Shown piece by piece: positions 38,795 to 48,237 of a DNA stretch of 62,632 nt. The position numbers and the translations under genes were made by a program. This stretch comes from an uncultured Clostridium sp. (GTDB lineage Bacteria; Bacillota; Clostridia; Clostridiales; Clostridiaceae). The notes under the pieces are model-generated. The model was given only the letters and a program-made list of their open reading frames with translations. It was not told the DNA's origin and ran no database searches. The stretch's first letter is position 1; every line of letters starts with the position of its first letter. The stretch lies in NCBI RefSeq assembly GCF_947039605.1, contig NZ_CAMQZG010000020.1:1-62632 (forward strand). The letters are read 5' to 3'.

Positions 38795-39496
38795 TTAAGA
38801 CATAAATAATCTAAATACTTGTGTTTCATGTTTTATTTGTGCCATTTCTAATCCTGGAATGTTAGCTCCAAAATCATCTTCTGTAAGCATTTCTATTTTT
38901 AAGTACAGATTTTCAAAATCATCAGCAAATTCTTTTAAAATTAACTGACCATCTTTTTGCCCTAAAGGTATGGTTCTAACTGCATTTTGAACTAAAGTAG
39001 AAATTGTTGCATACATATGATACATTGTTGCTCTTTTTAATGGAACTTCTAATTTATGCATAAGCATTGCAAATACAATTGCTGGATGTCCATAAGATTC
39101 TTTCTTTTTAATTCTAGCTTGATAAGCACTTATTATTTCTGAATCATATAAATCTAGCAAAAGCTCACACATTCTTCTTCCTACAAGCTTCCCAGCATTT
39201 CTTGTTTCCATTGGTATGCTTTGTACTGTCATCCATTCATCAAGCACCCAAATTTCTTTAACTTCTTCTCTTGCTAAAATATCATATACAAATCTTATAG
39301 CTAATGCATCATTTTGACTAAATGAATCTTTTAAAAAAGCTCTAACCCATACTTTCAAACTGTCTGCGCTATTTACTTTTTCTGTTCTTAAATAATTTTC
39401 CATTCCATATGAATGATTAAATGATCCCACTGGGAATTGTGAATCGCATAACTGTAACATACTTAATATTTCTAATGAATTTACTTCCTTACACAT
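38795..39496 (-). CDS. ureF: Urease accessory protein UreF
   Basis: A 233-residue all-helical protein that bridges UreD and UreG and acts as fidelity check on GTP-dependent nickel loading. The N-terminal LQLCDSQFPVGSFNHSYGME is the family hallmark, and NAVRTIPLGQKDGQ matches the conserved later segment. The start overlaps the ureE stop. I prefer the ATG at 39496, which is eight bases before that stop; a TTG at 39508 is also in frame. Neither has a strong ribosome binding site, so initiation probably depends on coupling to ureE. Confidence 0.92.
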   Translation of the reverse strand: MCKEVNSLEILSMLQLCDSQFPVGSFNHSYGMENYLRTEKVNSADSLKVWVRAFLKDSFSQNDALAIRFVYDILAREEVKEIWVLDEWMTVQSIPMETRNAGKLVGRRMCELLLDLYDSEIISAYQARIKKKESYGHPAIVFAMLMHKLEVPLKRATMYHMYATISTLVQNAVRTIPLGQKDGQLILKEFADDFENLYLKIEMLTEDDFGANIPGLEMAQIKHETQVFRLFMS

Positions 39497-39995
39497 GTTT
39501 ATGTCCAAACTCTACATGTCTAAATGCTTTTTCAAGAGTAATATCCTCTCTAGAATAAGGAATTCTTTCTTCTTTTAATAAATCTTCTACAAGACTATCA
39601 TATTCTAATATCATCACATCATCCTTAAACTGTGCTGGTAGATGTCTGTTACCTAAGTTATGTGCTATTCTTCCCATTTCTGTGATAGTTTGTGGCTTTA
39701 TTATTAGTACATTATCTGATTTAACACTAACAACAACCATGTTTTTTTCATCTTTAAATAAGATATCTCCATCTTTTAAAACCGCTTCTTTACTTAATGA
39801 TATTCCATATTCATGACCATGGTCTGAAGTAACTCTATTTATTCTTTTTAGTAATTCATCACTTCTTAAATAAAGTTTTTCAATATGCATGTGGTTTTCA
39901 TGTAAGTGTTTCCCCTCCCCCTCTTCATGTGAGTGAGTATGTTCATCATGGATATGCATATCATTTATATTCCCTAATATTTTATCTAGTATCAT
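39489..39995 (-). CDS. ureE: Urease accessory nickel metallochaperone UreE with N-terminal His-rich insert
   Basis: A 168-residue nickel chaperone. MILDKILGNIND is the normal UreE start. It is interrupted by a His-rich segment (residues 14-37, nine His, e.g. HIHDEHTHSH and HLHENHMH), after which the usual N-domain continues (KLYLRSDELLKRINRVTSDHGHEYGI). The C-terminal domain (MGRIAHNLGNRHLPAQF) carries the conserved metal-binding His, and the end is VEFGHKHV. Most His-rich UreE proteins carry the tail at the C-terminus, so the position is unusual. The ATG at 39995 has AGGAGA nine bases upstream; an upstream in-frame ATG at 40013 has no such site. Confidence 0.93.
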   Translation of the reverse strand: MILDKILGNINDMHIHDEHTHSHEEGEGKHLHENHMHIEKLYLRSDELLKRINRVTSDHGHEYGISLSKEAVLKDGDILFKDEKNMVVVSVKSDNVLIIKPQTITEMGRIAHNLGNRHLPAQFKDDVMILEYDSLVEDLLKEERIPYSREDITLEKAFRHVEFGHKHV

Positions 39996-40092
39996 ATCAA
40001 TTCTCCTAACCATTTTTATATTGTTAAATCCTTATTTTAATAAATATCTAACATGATTTAACCCATGCTAGATATTATCTCTCTTATTTAAA

Positions 40093-41808
40093 TTAGAATA
40101 ATAAGTATCTTTGTGTTAATGGTAATTCTGTAGCTGGCTCACATCTTATTGCAACACCATCTACTGAAACTACATAACTTTGAGAATCAACTTCTATTTT
40201 AGGAGTTGCATCATTAAATATCATATCTTTTTTAGATAAGTTTCTTATACCATGAACTGGTAATACTTGCTTATCAAGTTTTAGTTCTTCTTTAATTCCA
40301 TTTTCATAAGCAACTTTTGATACGAATGTTATACATGTATCTCCAGGACCTTTTCCACCTGCATAGTACATATCTCTAAGTACTCTTGGTTGTACAGTTG
40401 GGATTGATGCATTAGCATCTCCTGAAACTGCCATAACTGTTAATCCTTTTTTGATTATAGCTTCTGGTTTAGCTCCAAAGAATTGTGGTGTCCACATTAC
40501 TAAGTCAGCATATTTGCCTACTTCAACTGAACCGATATAATCTGAAATACCTTGAGTTATAGCTGGGTTGATTGTATATTTAGCAACATATCTTTTAATT
40601 CTGTTATTATCGTTAAATTCACTATCTCCTTCTAATACTCCTCTGTGATTTTTCATATGGTGAGCTACTTGCCATGTTCTAGTAATAACTTCACCAATTC
40701 TACCCATTGCGATAGCATCTGAACTTGTCATACTAATAACACCCATATCGTGAAGAACATCTTCAGCTTCGATTGTTTGGTGTCTGATTCTTGAGTCAGC
40801 AAAAGCTACGTCCTCAGGAATTTTATTATCTAAGTGGTGACAAACCATAAGCATATCTAAGTGCTCAGCAATTGTGTTCACTGTGTATGGAAGTGTTGGG
40901 CTTGTTGATGATGGTAATACATAGTCGTATTGTGCAGCCTTGATAATATCAGGAGCATGACCTCCACCAGCACCTTCTGTATGGAATGTATGTATAACCC
41001 TTCCATCAATAGCTTCCATAGTATTTTCTAAGAATCCACACTCATTTAATGTATCTGTGTGTATTGATACTTGAATATCATATTTATCAGCTATTTCTAG
41101 TGCTTTATCAATACACCCTGCAGTAGCACCCCAGTCTTCGTGTATTTTAAGCCCAGCAGCACCAGCTTCTATTTGCTCAGCTCCTGGAGCTTCTGTATAA
41201 GCCGCAGCTTTTCCTAATATACCAACATTTATTGGGAAACTATCATGTGCTCTTAACATTTCTTTAATGTGGTAAGGTCCTGGTGTAGCTGTAACGGCAT
41301 TTGATCCATCATTAGGGCCAGTTCCTCCACCAAATATTGTTGTTATTCCACCTTGTAAAGCAACCTTAATTAAATCAGGGTTGATCATGTGAACGTGTGA
41401 ATCTATTCCACCAGCAGTGATTATAAATCCTTCTCCAGCTAAAGCTTCTGTAGCAACACCAACGATGAAATCTACATCATCCATAAGATCTGGATTTCCA
41501 CCTTTACCAATAGCAAGGATTTTTCCATCTCTAATACCGATATCAGCTTTATAAACTCCTGTATAATCTATAATTGTAGCTCCTGATATTATTAAGTCAG
41601 CTACTAATGGATTATTTCTTGATTCTGTTATGTTCATTCCCATACCAGCTCTAAGTGTTTTTCCACCACCAAACTTTGCCTCATCTCCGTGCTTAGTTAA
41701 GTCTTTTTCTATCGCTGCAAATAAGTTGGTGTCACCTAATCTAAAACTATCTCCAACTGTTGGTCCAAACATATCTACGTATGATTTTCTATTCATTTCA
41801 AAACTCAT
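40093..41808 (-). CDS. ureC: Urease subunit alpha (catalytic)
   Basis: A 571-residue amidohydrolase holding the dinickel centre; hydrolyses urea to ammonia and carbamate. Nickel ligands and catalytic residues are visible: HVH in [13 protein letters not shown], the carbamylated Lys in GLKIHEDWG, His in [10 protein letters not shown] and [14 protein letters not shown], the mobile flap Cys-His in MVCHHLDNK, and the Asp ligand in [12 protein letters not shown]. The length is standard. AGGAGGT precedes the ATG. It lies in ureABCEFGD with separate A and B subunits. Confidence 0.99.
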   Translation of the reverse strand: MSFEMNRKSYVDMFGPTVGDSFRLGDTNLFAAIEKDLTKHGDEAKFGGGKTLRAGMGMNITESRNNPLVADLIISGATIIDYTGVYKADIGIRDGKILAIGKGGNPDLMDDVDFIVGVATEALAGEGFIITAGGIDSHVHMINPDLIKVALQGGITTIFGGGTGPNDGSNAVTATPGPYHIKEMLRAHDSFPINVGILGKAAAYTEAPGAEQIEAGAAGLKIHEDWGATAGCIDKALEIADKYDIQVSIHTDTLNECGFLENTMEAIDGRVIHTFHTEGAGGGHAPDIIKAAQYDYVLPSSTSPTLPYTVNTIAEHLDMLMVCHHLDNKIPEDVAFADSRIRHQTIEAEDVLHDMGVISMTSSDAIAMGRIGEVITRTWQVAHHMKNHRGVLEGDSEFNDNNRIKRYVAKYTINPAITQGISDYIGSVEVGKYADLVMWTPQFFGAKPEAIIKKGLTVMAVSGDANASIPTVQPRVLRDMYYAGGKGPGDTCITFVSKVAYENGIKEELKLDKQVLPVHGIRNLSKKDMIFNDATPKIEVDSQSYVVSVDGVAIRCEPATELPLTQRYLLF

Positions 41809-41836
41809 TATCCTGACCTCCTCTTATGATTGTTTT

Positions 41837-42169
41837 CTATTTAGTTTTTAATATTTTTTTATAATCTAAGTTTCCGTTAACTTTATCATTCAAGCCGTAA
41901 ACATTTCTATCTCCAGTCATTTCGATTAATTGAACTTCTTTCTCATCACCTGGTTCAAATCTTACAGCTGTTCCTGATGGAATGTCTAATCTCTTTCCAT
42001 AAGCTGCTTCTCTATCAAATTCTAATCCTGTATTTACTTCATAGAAGTGGTAGTGTGAACCAATTTGAACTGGTCTATCACCTGTATTGACAACTCTTAG
42101 GCTTATAGTTTCTGAACCTTCATTCATTAAAACTTTACCTTCTGCTAATTTGTATTCTCCTGGTATCAT
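41837..42169 (-). CDS. ureB: Urease subunit beta
   Basis: A 110-residue structural subunit of the UreABC trimer. The start [18 protein letters not shown], the core [20 protein letters not shown] and [20 protein letters not shown] match the family along its length. AGGAGG precedes the ATG. It lies 22 bases after ureA and 28 before ureC. Confidence 0.98.
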   Translation of the reverse strand: MIPGEYKLAEGKVLMNEGSETISLRVVNTGDRPVQIGSHYHFYEVNTGLEFDREAAYGKRLDIPSGTAVRFEPGDEKEVQLIEMTGDRNVYGLNDKVNGNLDYKKILKTK

Positions 42170-42191
42170 AATCGTAAACCTCCTTTTAAAA

Positions 42192-42494
42192 TTATCTTAT
42201 TGGGTCGTGAACTGTTACAAGCTTAGTTCCATCTGGGAATGTAGCTTCTATTTGAATAGCGTGTATCATTTCTGGAACACCTGCCATAACTTCATCTGCT
42301 GAAAGTACATTTCTTCCTGTTGACATAAGTGTTTCAACACTTACTCCATCTCTAGCACCTTCCATAAGGAAATCTGTTATTATAGCAACAGATTCTGGAT
42401 AGTTAAGTTTTAAACCTCTATCCCTTCTTTTACTAGCAATATCAGCAGCAACAACCATCATTAATCTTTCTTGCTCTCTTAATGTAAATTTCAT
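42192..42494 (-). CDS. ureA: Urease subunit gamma
   Basis: A 100-residue structural subunit, exactly the usual length. It has [10 protein letters not shown]-type helices (here [18 protein letters not shown]), [20 protein letters not shown], and the end [20 protein letters not shown]. An upstream in-frame start would add 24 unrelated residues, but AAAGGAGGAG sits just before the ATG at 42494, which fixes the start. It is the first gene of the urease operon. The promoter must lie in 42495-42649, which is AT-rich; I could not choose a convincing one. No nickel transporter gene is adjacent. Confidence 0.98.
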   Translation of the reverse strand: MKFTLREQERLMMVVAADIASKRRDRGLKLNYPESVAIITDFLMEGARDGVSVETLMSTGRNVLSADEVMAGVPEMIHAIQIEATFPDGTKLVTVHDPIR

Positions 42495-42649
42495 TTTTTC
42501 TCCTCCTTTATTTAATCTATTAAACATTATTAAAATAACTTTTTTAAAATTCTTTACCTCGGTCAATAAATAGTTTAACCATTATATATTCAATTATTCT
42601 AAGTATTTTTTTTAAGTTATGTATAAAAAATGCTTTATATAAAACAAAA

Positions 42650-42688
42650 AAAAGATACTCCCCCCTAACCTTAAAGGGAATATCTTTT
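42650..42688 (-). terminator. Terminator after nfnB
   Basis: Imperfect hairpin (AAAAGATACTCCC at 42650-42662 against GGGAATATCTTTT at 42675-42687) with an A-run at 42645-42653, about 35 bases after the nfnB stop. Confidence 0.8.
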
Positions 42689-42721
42689 ACTTTAAAATCT
42701 TTCAATAAATATATTGAAAAT

Positions 42722-44110
42722 TTATTTATTTTTTATATATTTATCTATTCCTATAGCTGCTTTTTTACCAGCTCCCATAGCAAGTATTACTGTCGCAGCA
42801 CCTGTCACAGCATCACCACCCGCAAATACTCCTTCTCTTGAAGTAGCTCCATTTTCTTCATCAGCTATAATGCATTCCCACTTATTTATATCAAGCCCCT
42901 TAGTTGTAGAACTGATAAGTGGATTTGGAGAGGTTCCAAGTGACATTATTACAGCATCAACTTCCATAATAAATTCTGAACCTTCAACTACTACAGGTCT
43001 TCTTCTACCTGAAGCATCTGGCTCGCCAAGTTCCATTCTCACACACATCATTCCTTTAACCCATCCATTTTCATCTTCTAAAATTTCTGTTGGATTAGTT
43101 AAAACATCAAATATAACTCCTTCTTCTTTAGCATGATGAATCTCTTCTCTTCTTGCTGGAAGTTCTGCATCACTTCTTCTATAAACTATATGAACTTCTG
43201 AACCAAGTCTTAAAGCAGTTCTTGCAGCATCCATAGCAACATTTCCACCACCTACAACTGCTATTTTATTAGCTTTTGTAATTGGCGTATCATAACTTGA
43301 ATCATAAGCTTTCATAAGATTACTTCTTGTAAGGAACTCATTAGCTGAGAAAACTCCATTAGCATTCTCTCCATTTATCCCCATGAACTTAGGAAGCCCT
43401 GCACCCGAACCTACAAATACTGCCTCAAAGCCTTCTTCATTTAAAAGTTCATCAATGGTAACAGTTCTACCAACTATAACATTAGTTTCAATCTTAACTC
43501 CAAGCTTTTTAACATTCTCAATTTCTGTTTTAACAACAGTTTCTTTTGGAAGTCTAAACTCTGGAATACCATAAACTAAAACTCCACCAGCTTCATGCAA
43601 TGCTTCAAATATAGTCACATCATAACCCATTTTAGCAAGGTCACCTGCACAAGTAAGGCCTGCTGGACCACTACCTACAACTGCAACTTTTTTATTATTT
43701 TTATCTATCTCTATATTAATCTCAATATTATTTTCTCTAACATAGTCTGCAACAAACTTTTCAAGCTTTCCTATTGCAACAGCCTCACCTTTAATTCCAA
43801 GAACACATTTACCCTCACATTGACTTTCCTGTGGACAAACTCTTCCACAAACTGCTGGAAGTGCTGAATCTCTAGCTATAACCTCTGCCGCACCTTTTAT
43901 ATCTCCAACTTTCACTCTATTAATGAACTCTGGAATATTAATAGCAACAGGGCAATCACCTACACACTTAGGTTTTTTACACCCAAGACATCTGTTTGCT
44001 TCTTCAATTGCTAGTTCTAAAGTATATCCCTGACATACCTCTTCAAAATTAGTAGCTCTAACTTTTGCATCTTGCTCCCTTACAGGAGTTCTATTTAAAT
44101 TCAGTGCCAT
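42722..44110 (-). CDS. nfnB: NADH-dependent ferredoxin:NADP+ oxidoreductase, subunit B (NfnB)
   Basis: A 462-residue GltD-like flavoprotein. The N-terminal Fe-S domain (CLGCKKPKCVGDCPV near 42-56 and CGRVCPQESQCEGKC near 89-103) precedes FAD and NADP folds (VAVVGSGPAGLTCAGDLAKM and IAVVGGGNVAMDAART). It is adjacent to the NfnA subunit, with overlapping stop and start (TAATG). That pairing identifies the electron-bifurcating Nfn transhydrogenase, which makes two NADPH from NADH and reduced ferredoxin, rather than glutamate synthase: no large GltB subunit is present. Confidence 0.9.
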   Translation of the reverse strand: MALNLNRTPVREQDAKVRATNFEEVCQGYTLELAIEEANRCLGCKKPKCVGDCPVAINIPEFINRVKVGDIKGAAEVIARDSALPAVCGRVCPQESQCEGKCVLGIKGEAVAIGKLEKFVADYVRENNIEINIEIDKNNKKVAVVGSGPAGLTCAGDLAKMGYDVTIFEALHEAGGVLVYGIPEFRLPKETVVKTEIENVKKLGVKIETNVIVGRTVTIDELLNEEGFEAVFVGSGAGLPKFMGINGENANGVFSANEFLTRSNLMKAYDSSYDTPITKANKIAVVGGGNVAMDAARTALRLGSEVHIVYRRSDAELPARREEIHHAKEEGVIFDVLTNPTEILEDENGWVKGMMCVRMELGEPDASGRRRPVVVEGSEFIMEVDAVIMSLGTSPNPLISSTTKGLDINKWECIIADEENGATSREGVFAGGDAVTGAATVILAMGAGKKAAIGIDKYIKNK

Positions 44111-45000
44111 TATTTATCACCTCCGCAATTTCCACAGCCACCATGATGTGTTTTACCCTCTATAGCTTTAAGCATTCTTCTTCCTTCTTCAGTTTTATAA
44201 ATTTGATGTCTTCTCATAGCTTCATCAAAGTTTACTAAATGACCATCAAACTCGGGGCCATCAACACAAGCAAATTTAACTTTATCTCCAACTGTAACTC
44301 TACAAGCACCACACATACCTGTACCATCAACCATTATTGGATTCAAACTTACTATTGTAGGAATATCAAGCTCTTTTGTAAGCTTACAAACAAACTTCAT
44401 CATTATCATTGGTCCTATAGCTATAACTTCATCATATTTTTTATTTTGATTCTTAACTAAATCTTCTATAACATTAGTTACAAGCCCCTTAACTCCAGCT
44501 GAACCATCATCTGTGGCTATATATAAATTATCTGCAACGTATCTCATTTCATTCTCTAATATAAGCATATCTTTATTTTTAGCACCAACTATAACATCTG
44601 CTTTAATTCCATTCTCATGTAACCATTTAACTTGTGGATAAACTGGTGCTGTCCCAACTCCACCAGCTACAAAAAGAACTTTTTTATTTTTAAGATGCTC
44701 TATATCTTCATTGATAAATTCTGACTCTCTACCAAGTGGTCCAACAAAATCTCTAAATGAATCACCTTTATTTAATTTTGCCATTTTTAGTGTAGACTCC
44801 CCAAGTGTTTGGAATACTATACTAACTGTACCAATTTCCTTATTATAATCACAAATAGTAAGCGGAATTCTTTCCCCTTTTTCATCCATCTTTACTATTA
44901 CAAACTGTCCTGGATTTGCAGATTTAGCAACTCTTGGTGCCTCTACCTCCATAAGATATATGTTATTTGTTAGCTCTTCTTTTCTAGTAATTTTATACAC
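44110..45000 (-). CDS. nfnA: NADH-dependent ferredoxin:NADP+ oxidoreductase, subunit A (NfnA)
   Basis: A 296-residue ferredoxin-NADP reductase-like subunit. An FAD-binding barrel (NPGQFVIVKMDEKGERIPLT), an NAD-binding fold (VLFVAGGVGTAPVYPQVKWL) and a [2Fe-2S] site in GTGMCGACRVTVGDK plus FACVDGPEFDG are visible. The C-terminus ends in a short Cys/Gly-rich tail (HHGGCGNCGGDK). The start is GTG at 45000 after GGGGGG. It is cotranscribed with nfnB. The same fold occurs in PyrK and in the sulfide dehydrogenase subunit, but the partner gene decides for Nfn. Confidence 0.9.
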   Translation of the reverse strand: MYKITRKEELTNNIYLMEVEAPRVAKSANPGQFVIVKMDEKGERIPLTICDYNKEIGTVSIVFQTLGESTLKMAKLNKGDSFRDFVGPLGRESEFINEDIEHLKNKKVLFVAGGVGTAPVYPQVKWLHENGIKADVIVGAKNKDMLILENEMRYVADNLYIATDDGSAGVKGLVTNVIEDLVKNQNKKYDEVIAIGPMIMMKFVCKLTKELDIPTIVSLNPIMVDGTGMCGACRVTVGDKVKFACVDGPEFDGHLVNFDEAMRRHQIYKTEEGRRMLKAIEGKTHHGGCGNCGGDK

Positions 45001-45092
45001 CCTAATCCCCCCTAATTTATAAATTAATTAAAATTATACATTTTTTCCAATATTTTATCAATTAAATATATAATTTTTTATTAATTTTATAT

Positions 45093-45584
45093 TTAGGTTG
45101 TCTTTTTAGCTATAAATGATATAAATTCAGCATTAAATAAATTACCATACATCACTGCGTTCTGAAGGTTTATTTCTGTACTATAACCTGGCGCTCCTTC
45201 TACTATCCCCCCAGATGAACTTGATACAATTTCGTTTACTAATATATATCCTTTTGGAATTTTTATTATTGGTGCATTTTTAAACTGTTTTTGAGTTCCT
45301 TTAAAAGCTAACTCTTTTGGAATTATTACTTTACCATTTTCATCTTTCACTTCTATATATATGCTATCTACTCCCGGTTTAAAATTCTTTAATTTAGTTT
45401 GGGCTTCTTTATACTGAGCATTATTAGTACTATTATCTACCTTGCTTGTTACTCCTGGTATATTTATTATCGGCGGAACTTCTGATTTCTTTGAATTATG
45501 GTTCATAATTAAATTTCCGCCTATTATAACAGCTATCACAATTGCAACTCCGCCTATTATAGTTATTAAAGTATCTTTCTTCAT
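45093..45584 (-). CDS. Unrecognised membrane-anchored protein (163 aa)
   Basis: The N-terminus has two Lys, then a hydrophobic segment (LITIIGGVAIVIAVIIGGNLI, about 6-26), so the rest (27-163) lies outside the membrane. It contains IYIEVKDENGKVIIPKEL and a Ser/Gly-rich loop (VSSSSGGIVEG). The latter resembles the flexible C-terminal part of SAF or CpaB-like pilus proteins only superficially. It has AGGTTAAG upstream and sits alone between nfnA and an alcohol dehydrogenase. I do not recognise the family. Confidence 0.65.
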   Translation of the reverse strand: MKKDTLITIIGGVAIVIAVIIGGNLIMNHNSKKSEVPPIINIPGVTSKVDNSTNNAQYKEAQTKLKNFKPGVDSIYIEVKDENGKVIIPKELAFKGTQKQFKNAPIIKIPKGYILVNEIVSSSSGGIVEGAPGYSTEINLQNAVMYGNLFNAEFISFIAKKTT

Positions 45585-45693
45585 TTGCTTAACCTCATCT
45601 AAATATATTTTTTCTTTACTTAAACTAAGTTACCTTAACTAGAATATTTTTACACTAAAATTTAGCTACAAATTAAATACTAAAATTTAATTT

Positions 45694-45730
45694 AAAAAGT
45701 TCAACTCCTTTTATAAGAAGTTGAACTTTT
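45694..45730 (-). terminator. Terminator after the alcohol dehydrogenase
   Basis: AAAAGTTCAACT (45695-45706) pairs perfectly with AGTTGAACTTTT (45719-45730), 8 bases after the stop at 45739. Confidence 0.9.
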
Positions 45731-45738
45731 ATTATTAT

Positions 45739-46938
45739 CTAAAAATCTACTTTTGTTCCGTAGAATGTAGCTTCATAAACTTTTTGCATCTCTTCATTAG
45801 AAATTGATCTTGGATTAGAGAATGTACAAGCATCTAAAACAGCTCTTTCAGATATTAAAGTAACTTTAGCCTTAAACTCATCTTCATTAATTCCAAATTC
45901 TTTAATAGTTGCTGGAATATTCATTTCCTTATTCATATCTTTAATCATAGTTGTTAAAGCATCAACTAATTCTTCATCAGTTGAACCTGTAAGTTCTAAT
46001 CTTTTTGCTATTGTCGCATATCTATCCATACAAGCTTTTTTATTAAAATCTATTATATAAGGAAGGTATATTGCATTAGCACATCCATGTGGGATATGTT
46101 GTAATTGATTAGTTTCAACACCCTCTTCATGGAATATAGCACCTGATTTATGAGCCATTGAATGTGTAATTCCAAGTAAAGCATTTGAGAATGCCATTCC
46201 TGCCATACACTGTGCATAGTGCATTTGCTCTCTTGCATCCGTATCACCATTAAATGACTTTATTAAATTTTCTTTTATCATTAAAATAGCTTCCATTGCA
46301 AGTGGATTTGTAAATGGTGAATTAAGTGTTGCAACATAAGCTTCTATCGCATGTGTTAAAGCATCCATCCCTGTGTACGCTACAAGTTTTGCAGGCATAG
46401 TCTGTGCAAGATCTGGGTCAACTATTGCTATGTCAGGAGTTATATTATAATCTGCAAGTGGGTACTTAATTCCCTTTGAATAATCAGTAATTACAGAAAA
46501 AGCTGTAACCTCTGTTGCAGTCCCTGAAGTTGATGGAATTGCTAAAAATTTAGCTTTTTTTCTAAGCTCTGGAATTGTAAATGGATCTTTTATATCATCA
46601 AAAGTTTTTTCTGGATGCTCATAAAATACCCACATAGCTTTAGCTGCATCTATTGGAGAACCTCCACCTACTGCAACTATCCAATCAGGCTTAAACTCAC
46701 TCATAAGTTTTGCACCTTTTAAAACTGTTTCAACTGATGGGTCTGGTTCTACTCCATCTATAATTTGAGTTTCTATCCCAGCCTCTGTAAGATACGAAAT
46801 TATCTTATCTAAGAATCCAAATCTTTTCATTGAACCACCACCAACAACTACGCTAGCTTTAGTTCCTTTTAATGTTTTTAAATACTCTAATGACCCTTTC
46901 TCAAAGAAAGTATCTCTTGGTAATGTAAATCTTTTCAT
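45739..46938 (-). CDS. Iron-containing alcohol dehydrogenase
   Basis: A 399-residue group III dehydrogenase. The NAD(P)-binding motif is VGGGSPIDAAKAM (near 92). The metal ligands are Asp and His in GMDALTHAIEAYV and two His in GITHSMAHKSGAIFH and LQHIPHGCANAIYLP. The closest type is butanol/ethanol or 1,3-propanediol-like dehydrogenase; the natural alcohol cannot be read from the sequence. In a butyrate-type clostridium it probably reoxidises NAD(P)H by reducing aldehydes. AGGAGG precedes the ATG. It is monocistronic, and no Rex box was found upstream. Confidence 0.92.
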   Translation of the reverse strand: MKRFTLPRDTFFEKGSLEYLKTLKGTKASVVVGGGSMKRFGFLDKIISYLTEAGIETQIIDGVEPDPSVETVLKGAKLMSEFKPDWIVAVGGGSPIDAAKAMWVFYEHPEKTFDDIKDPFTIPELRKKAKFLAIPSTSGTATEVTAFSVITDYSKGIKYPLADYNITPDIAIVDPDLAQTMPAKLVAYTGMDALTHAIEAYVATLNSPFTNPLAMEAILMIKENLIKSFNGDTDAREQMHYAQCMAGMAFSNALLGITHSMAHKSGAIFHEEGVETNQLQHIPHGCANAIYLPYIIDFNKKACMDRYATIAKRLELTGSTDEELVDALTTMIKDMNKEMNIPATIKEFGINEDEFKAKVTLISERAVLDACTFSNPRSISNEEMQKVYEATFYGTKVDF

Positions 46939-47055
46939 TTTTCTTCATAACCTCCTATAAAATCAAATATCCCTTATATATTTATTATTCTACATAGATA
47001 CATATAATTCCTTTTTTTCAACAAAAATACTTTTAAAAAAATTTAATAATAAAAA

Positions 47056-47085
47056 AAATCGAACCGTACTAATACGATTCGATTT
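47056..47085 (-). terminator. Terminator after pnuC
   Basis: Arms 47056-47068 and 47073-47085 pair over 13 positions with one mismatch (AAATCGAA core), with an A-run at 47051-47058 giving a U-run on the minus strand. Confidence 0.9.
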
Positions 47086-47096
47086 CTTATTATATA

Positions 47097-47885
47097 TTAA
47101 GCAGCTTTTACATCGCCACCATGTTGTTCTTTTCCAATCTTCTTCCACACTATTAATCCATAGATAGCATTTACTGTGAATTGAATCCACATCATTGCCC
47201 CTGATAATGTTGCAAATGAGAAACTTGAATGTTGTGTAAGTGCAATTATATAAAGTGCTATCCCTACACCATCACCAACAATCCAGAAGTACCATGTTTC
47301 TTTATATCTAAGTGTTGATACTACAACCGCAAATATTGTAATTGTTGCTGTAAATGAGTCAATGTACCATACATGATCTCTTGGAATTGAAATTCCAGCA
47401 ACACTTTGTAATATTTCTGGTAGGTAGTAAACAAATGTTGCATAAGCAGCCCATACTACTATTATACCTATTATTATAGCAACCCAAGTTGAAGGTTTTA
47501 AACTTTTAACTTCTATAGTTGAAGTTGACTCTCCATCTGTTTGTTTAGCTGCTCTAGCACTTTGTCTCCATGCAAAGAACCCATAAACATTCATTGGTAA
47601 CATATAAATTATATATAAAATAATTTCTGCATACATATGGTTAGAAATTGATATTACAATATAAAATAATGTATTGATAACTCCCCACACATAAGCTGCA
47701 ACCTCTGCCCTAGCAGTGTAAATAGCTGCAAACAGCCCTGAAATTGAAACAATAATTCCTACAATTCCCATCATTGAAACACCTTTACCCTGTGCTATAG
47801 GCATAAAGAATATTATTAAGTTGAAAATTAAGAATACTGCAAAGTATATTTTATGAAATATTGAGTATTTTGAAAAAAAGTTCAT
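47097..47885 (-). CDS. pnuC: PnuC-family nicotinamide riboside transporter
   Basis: A 262-residue membrane protein with about seven helices, a SWEET-like fold that takes up nicotinamide riboside by facilitated diffusion driven by phosphorylation inside. Family features are GFFAWRQS at the first half-repeat boundary, WYIDSFTATITIFAVVVSTL and ETWYFWIVGDGVGIALYII near the C-terminus. Relatives PnuT and PnuX carry thiamine or riboflavin; no TPP or FMN riboswitch lies upstream, so the NAD precursor role is favoured. AGGAGG precedes the ATG. Confidence 0.9.
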   Translation of the reverse strand: MNFFSKYSIFHKIYFAVFLIFNLIIFFMPIAQGKGVSMMGIVGIIVSISGLFAAIYTARAEVAAYVWGVINTLFYIVISISNHMYAEIILYIIYMLPMNVYGFFAWRQSARAAKQTDGESTSTIEVKSLKPSTWVAIIIGIIVVWAAYATFVYYLPEILQSVAGISIPRDHVWYIDSFTATITIFAVVVSTLRYKETWYFWIVGDGVGIALYIIALTQHSSFSFATLSGAMMWIQFTVNAIYGLIVWKKIGKEQHGGDVKAA

Positions 47886-48191
47886 TAGTACCTCCTAAAA
47901 TTGCTTTTCTTTTGTTTTTGTATATCCTATTTAAAGAACATTATTATTATTATGTTAATGTATAATTATAATCTTTTTCTGCATACGCCTCTATTTTAAC
48001 TTGTCCAAGCTAATTCATTGCTTAAGACTATGTTAAAGGTTTACATACATCTTTAAAAAAATAGAATTTTGTTAATATTTTGTATGTATTATTTAAATTA
48101 ATTTAATTTTATATCAATTTCTTCAAAATATCAATAGTAAATTTAACATTTTTTTATTTTTTTTTGTTAATATAGTATAACTCATATCAAA
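47886..48191. other. AT-rich region upstream of pnuC
   Basis: No gene is supported. A pair of inverted 8-mers, TACATACA at 48042-48049 and TGTATGTA at 48081-48088, could be operator half-sites or a weak stem. No riboswitch core was recognised. Confidence 0.4.
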
Positions 48192-48228
48192 ATAAGCATA
48201 TATCACTGTTCAAGTAACATATGCTTAT
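48192..48228. terminator. Hairpin after the PAP2 gene
   Basis: Arms 48192-48201 and 48219-48228 pair perfectly over 10 bases (ATAAGCATAT), just after the stop at 48238. A T-run follows on the plus strand and a weaker one on the minus strand. Confidence 0.7.
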
Positions 48229-48237
48229 AAATTTTTT

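Noticed and set aside
42722-44110. Glutamate synthase small subunit (gltD)
   Set aside because: No gltB large subunit is nearby and the gene overlaps nfnA, so NfnB is the better call.
46939-47060. Rex box upstream of the iron alcohol dehydrogenase
   Set aside because: No TTGTTAA-N4-TTAACAA-like palindrome was found; only isolated A/T half-sites.
47886-48237. TPP or NAD-type riboswitch before pnuC
   Set aside because: Conserved cores such as CTGAGA are absent, and the sequence is simple A/T.
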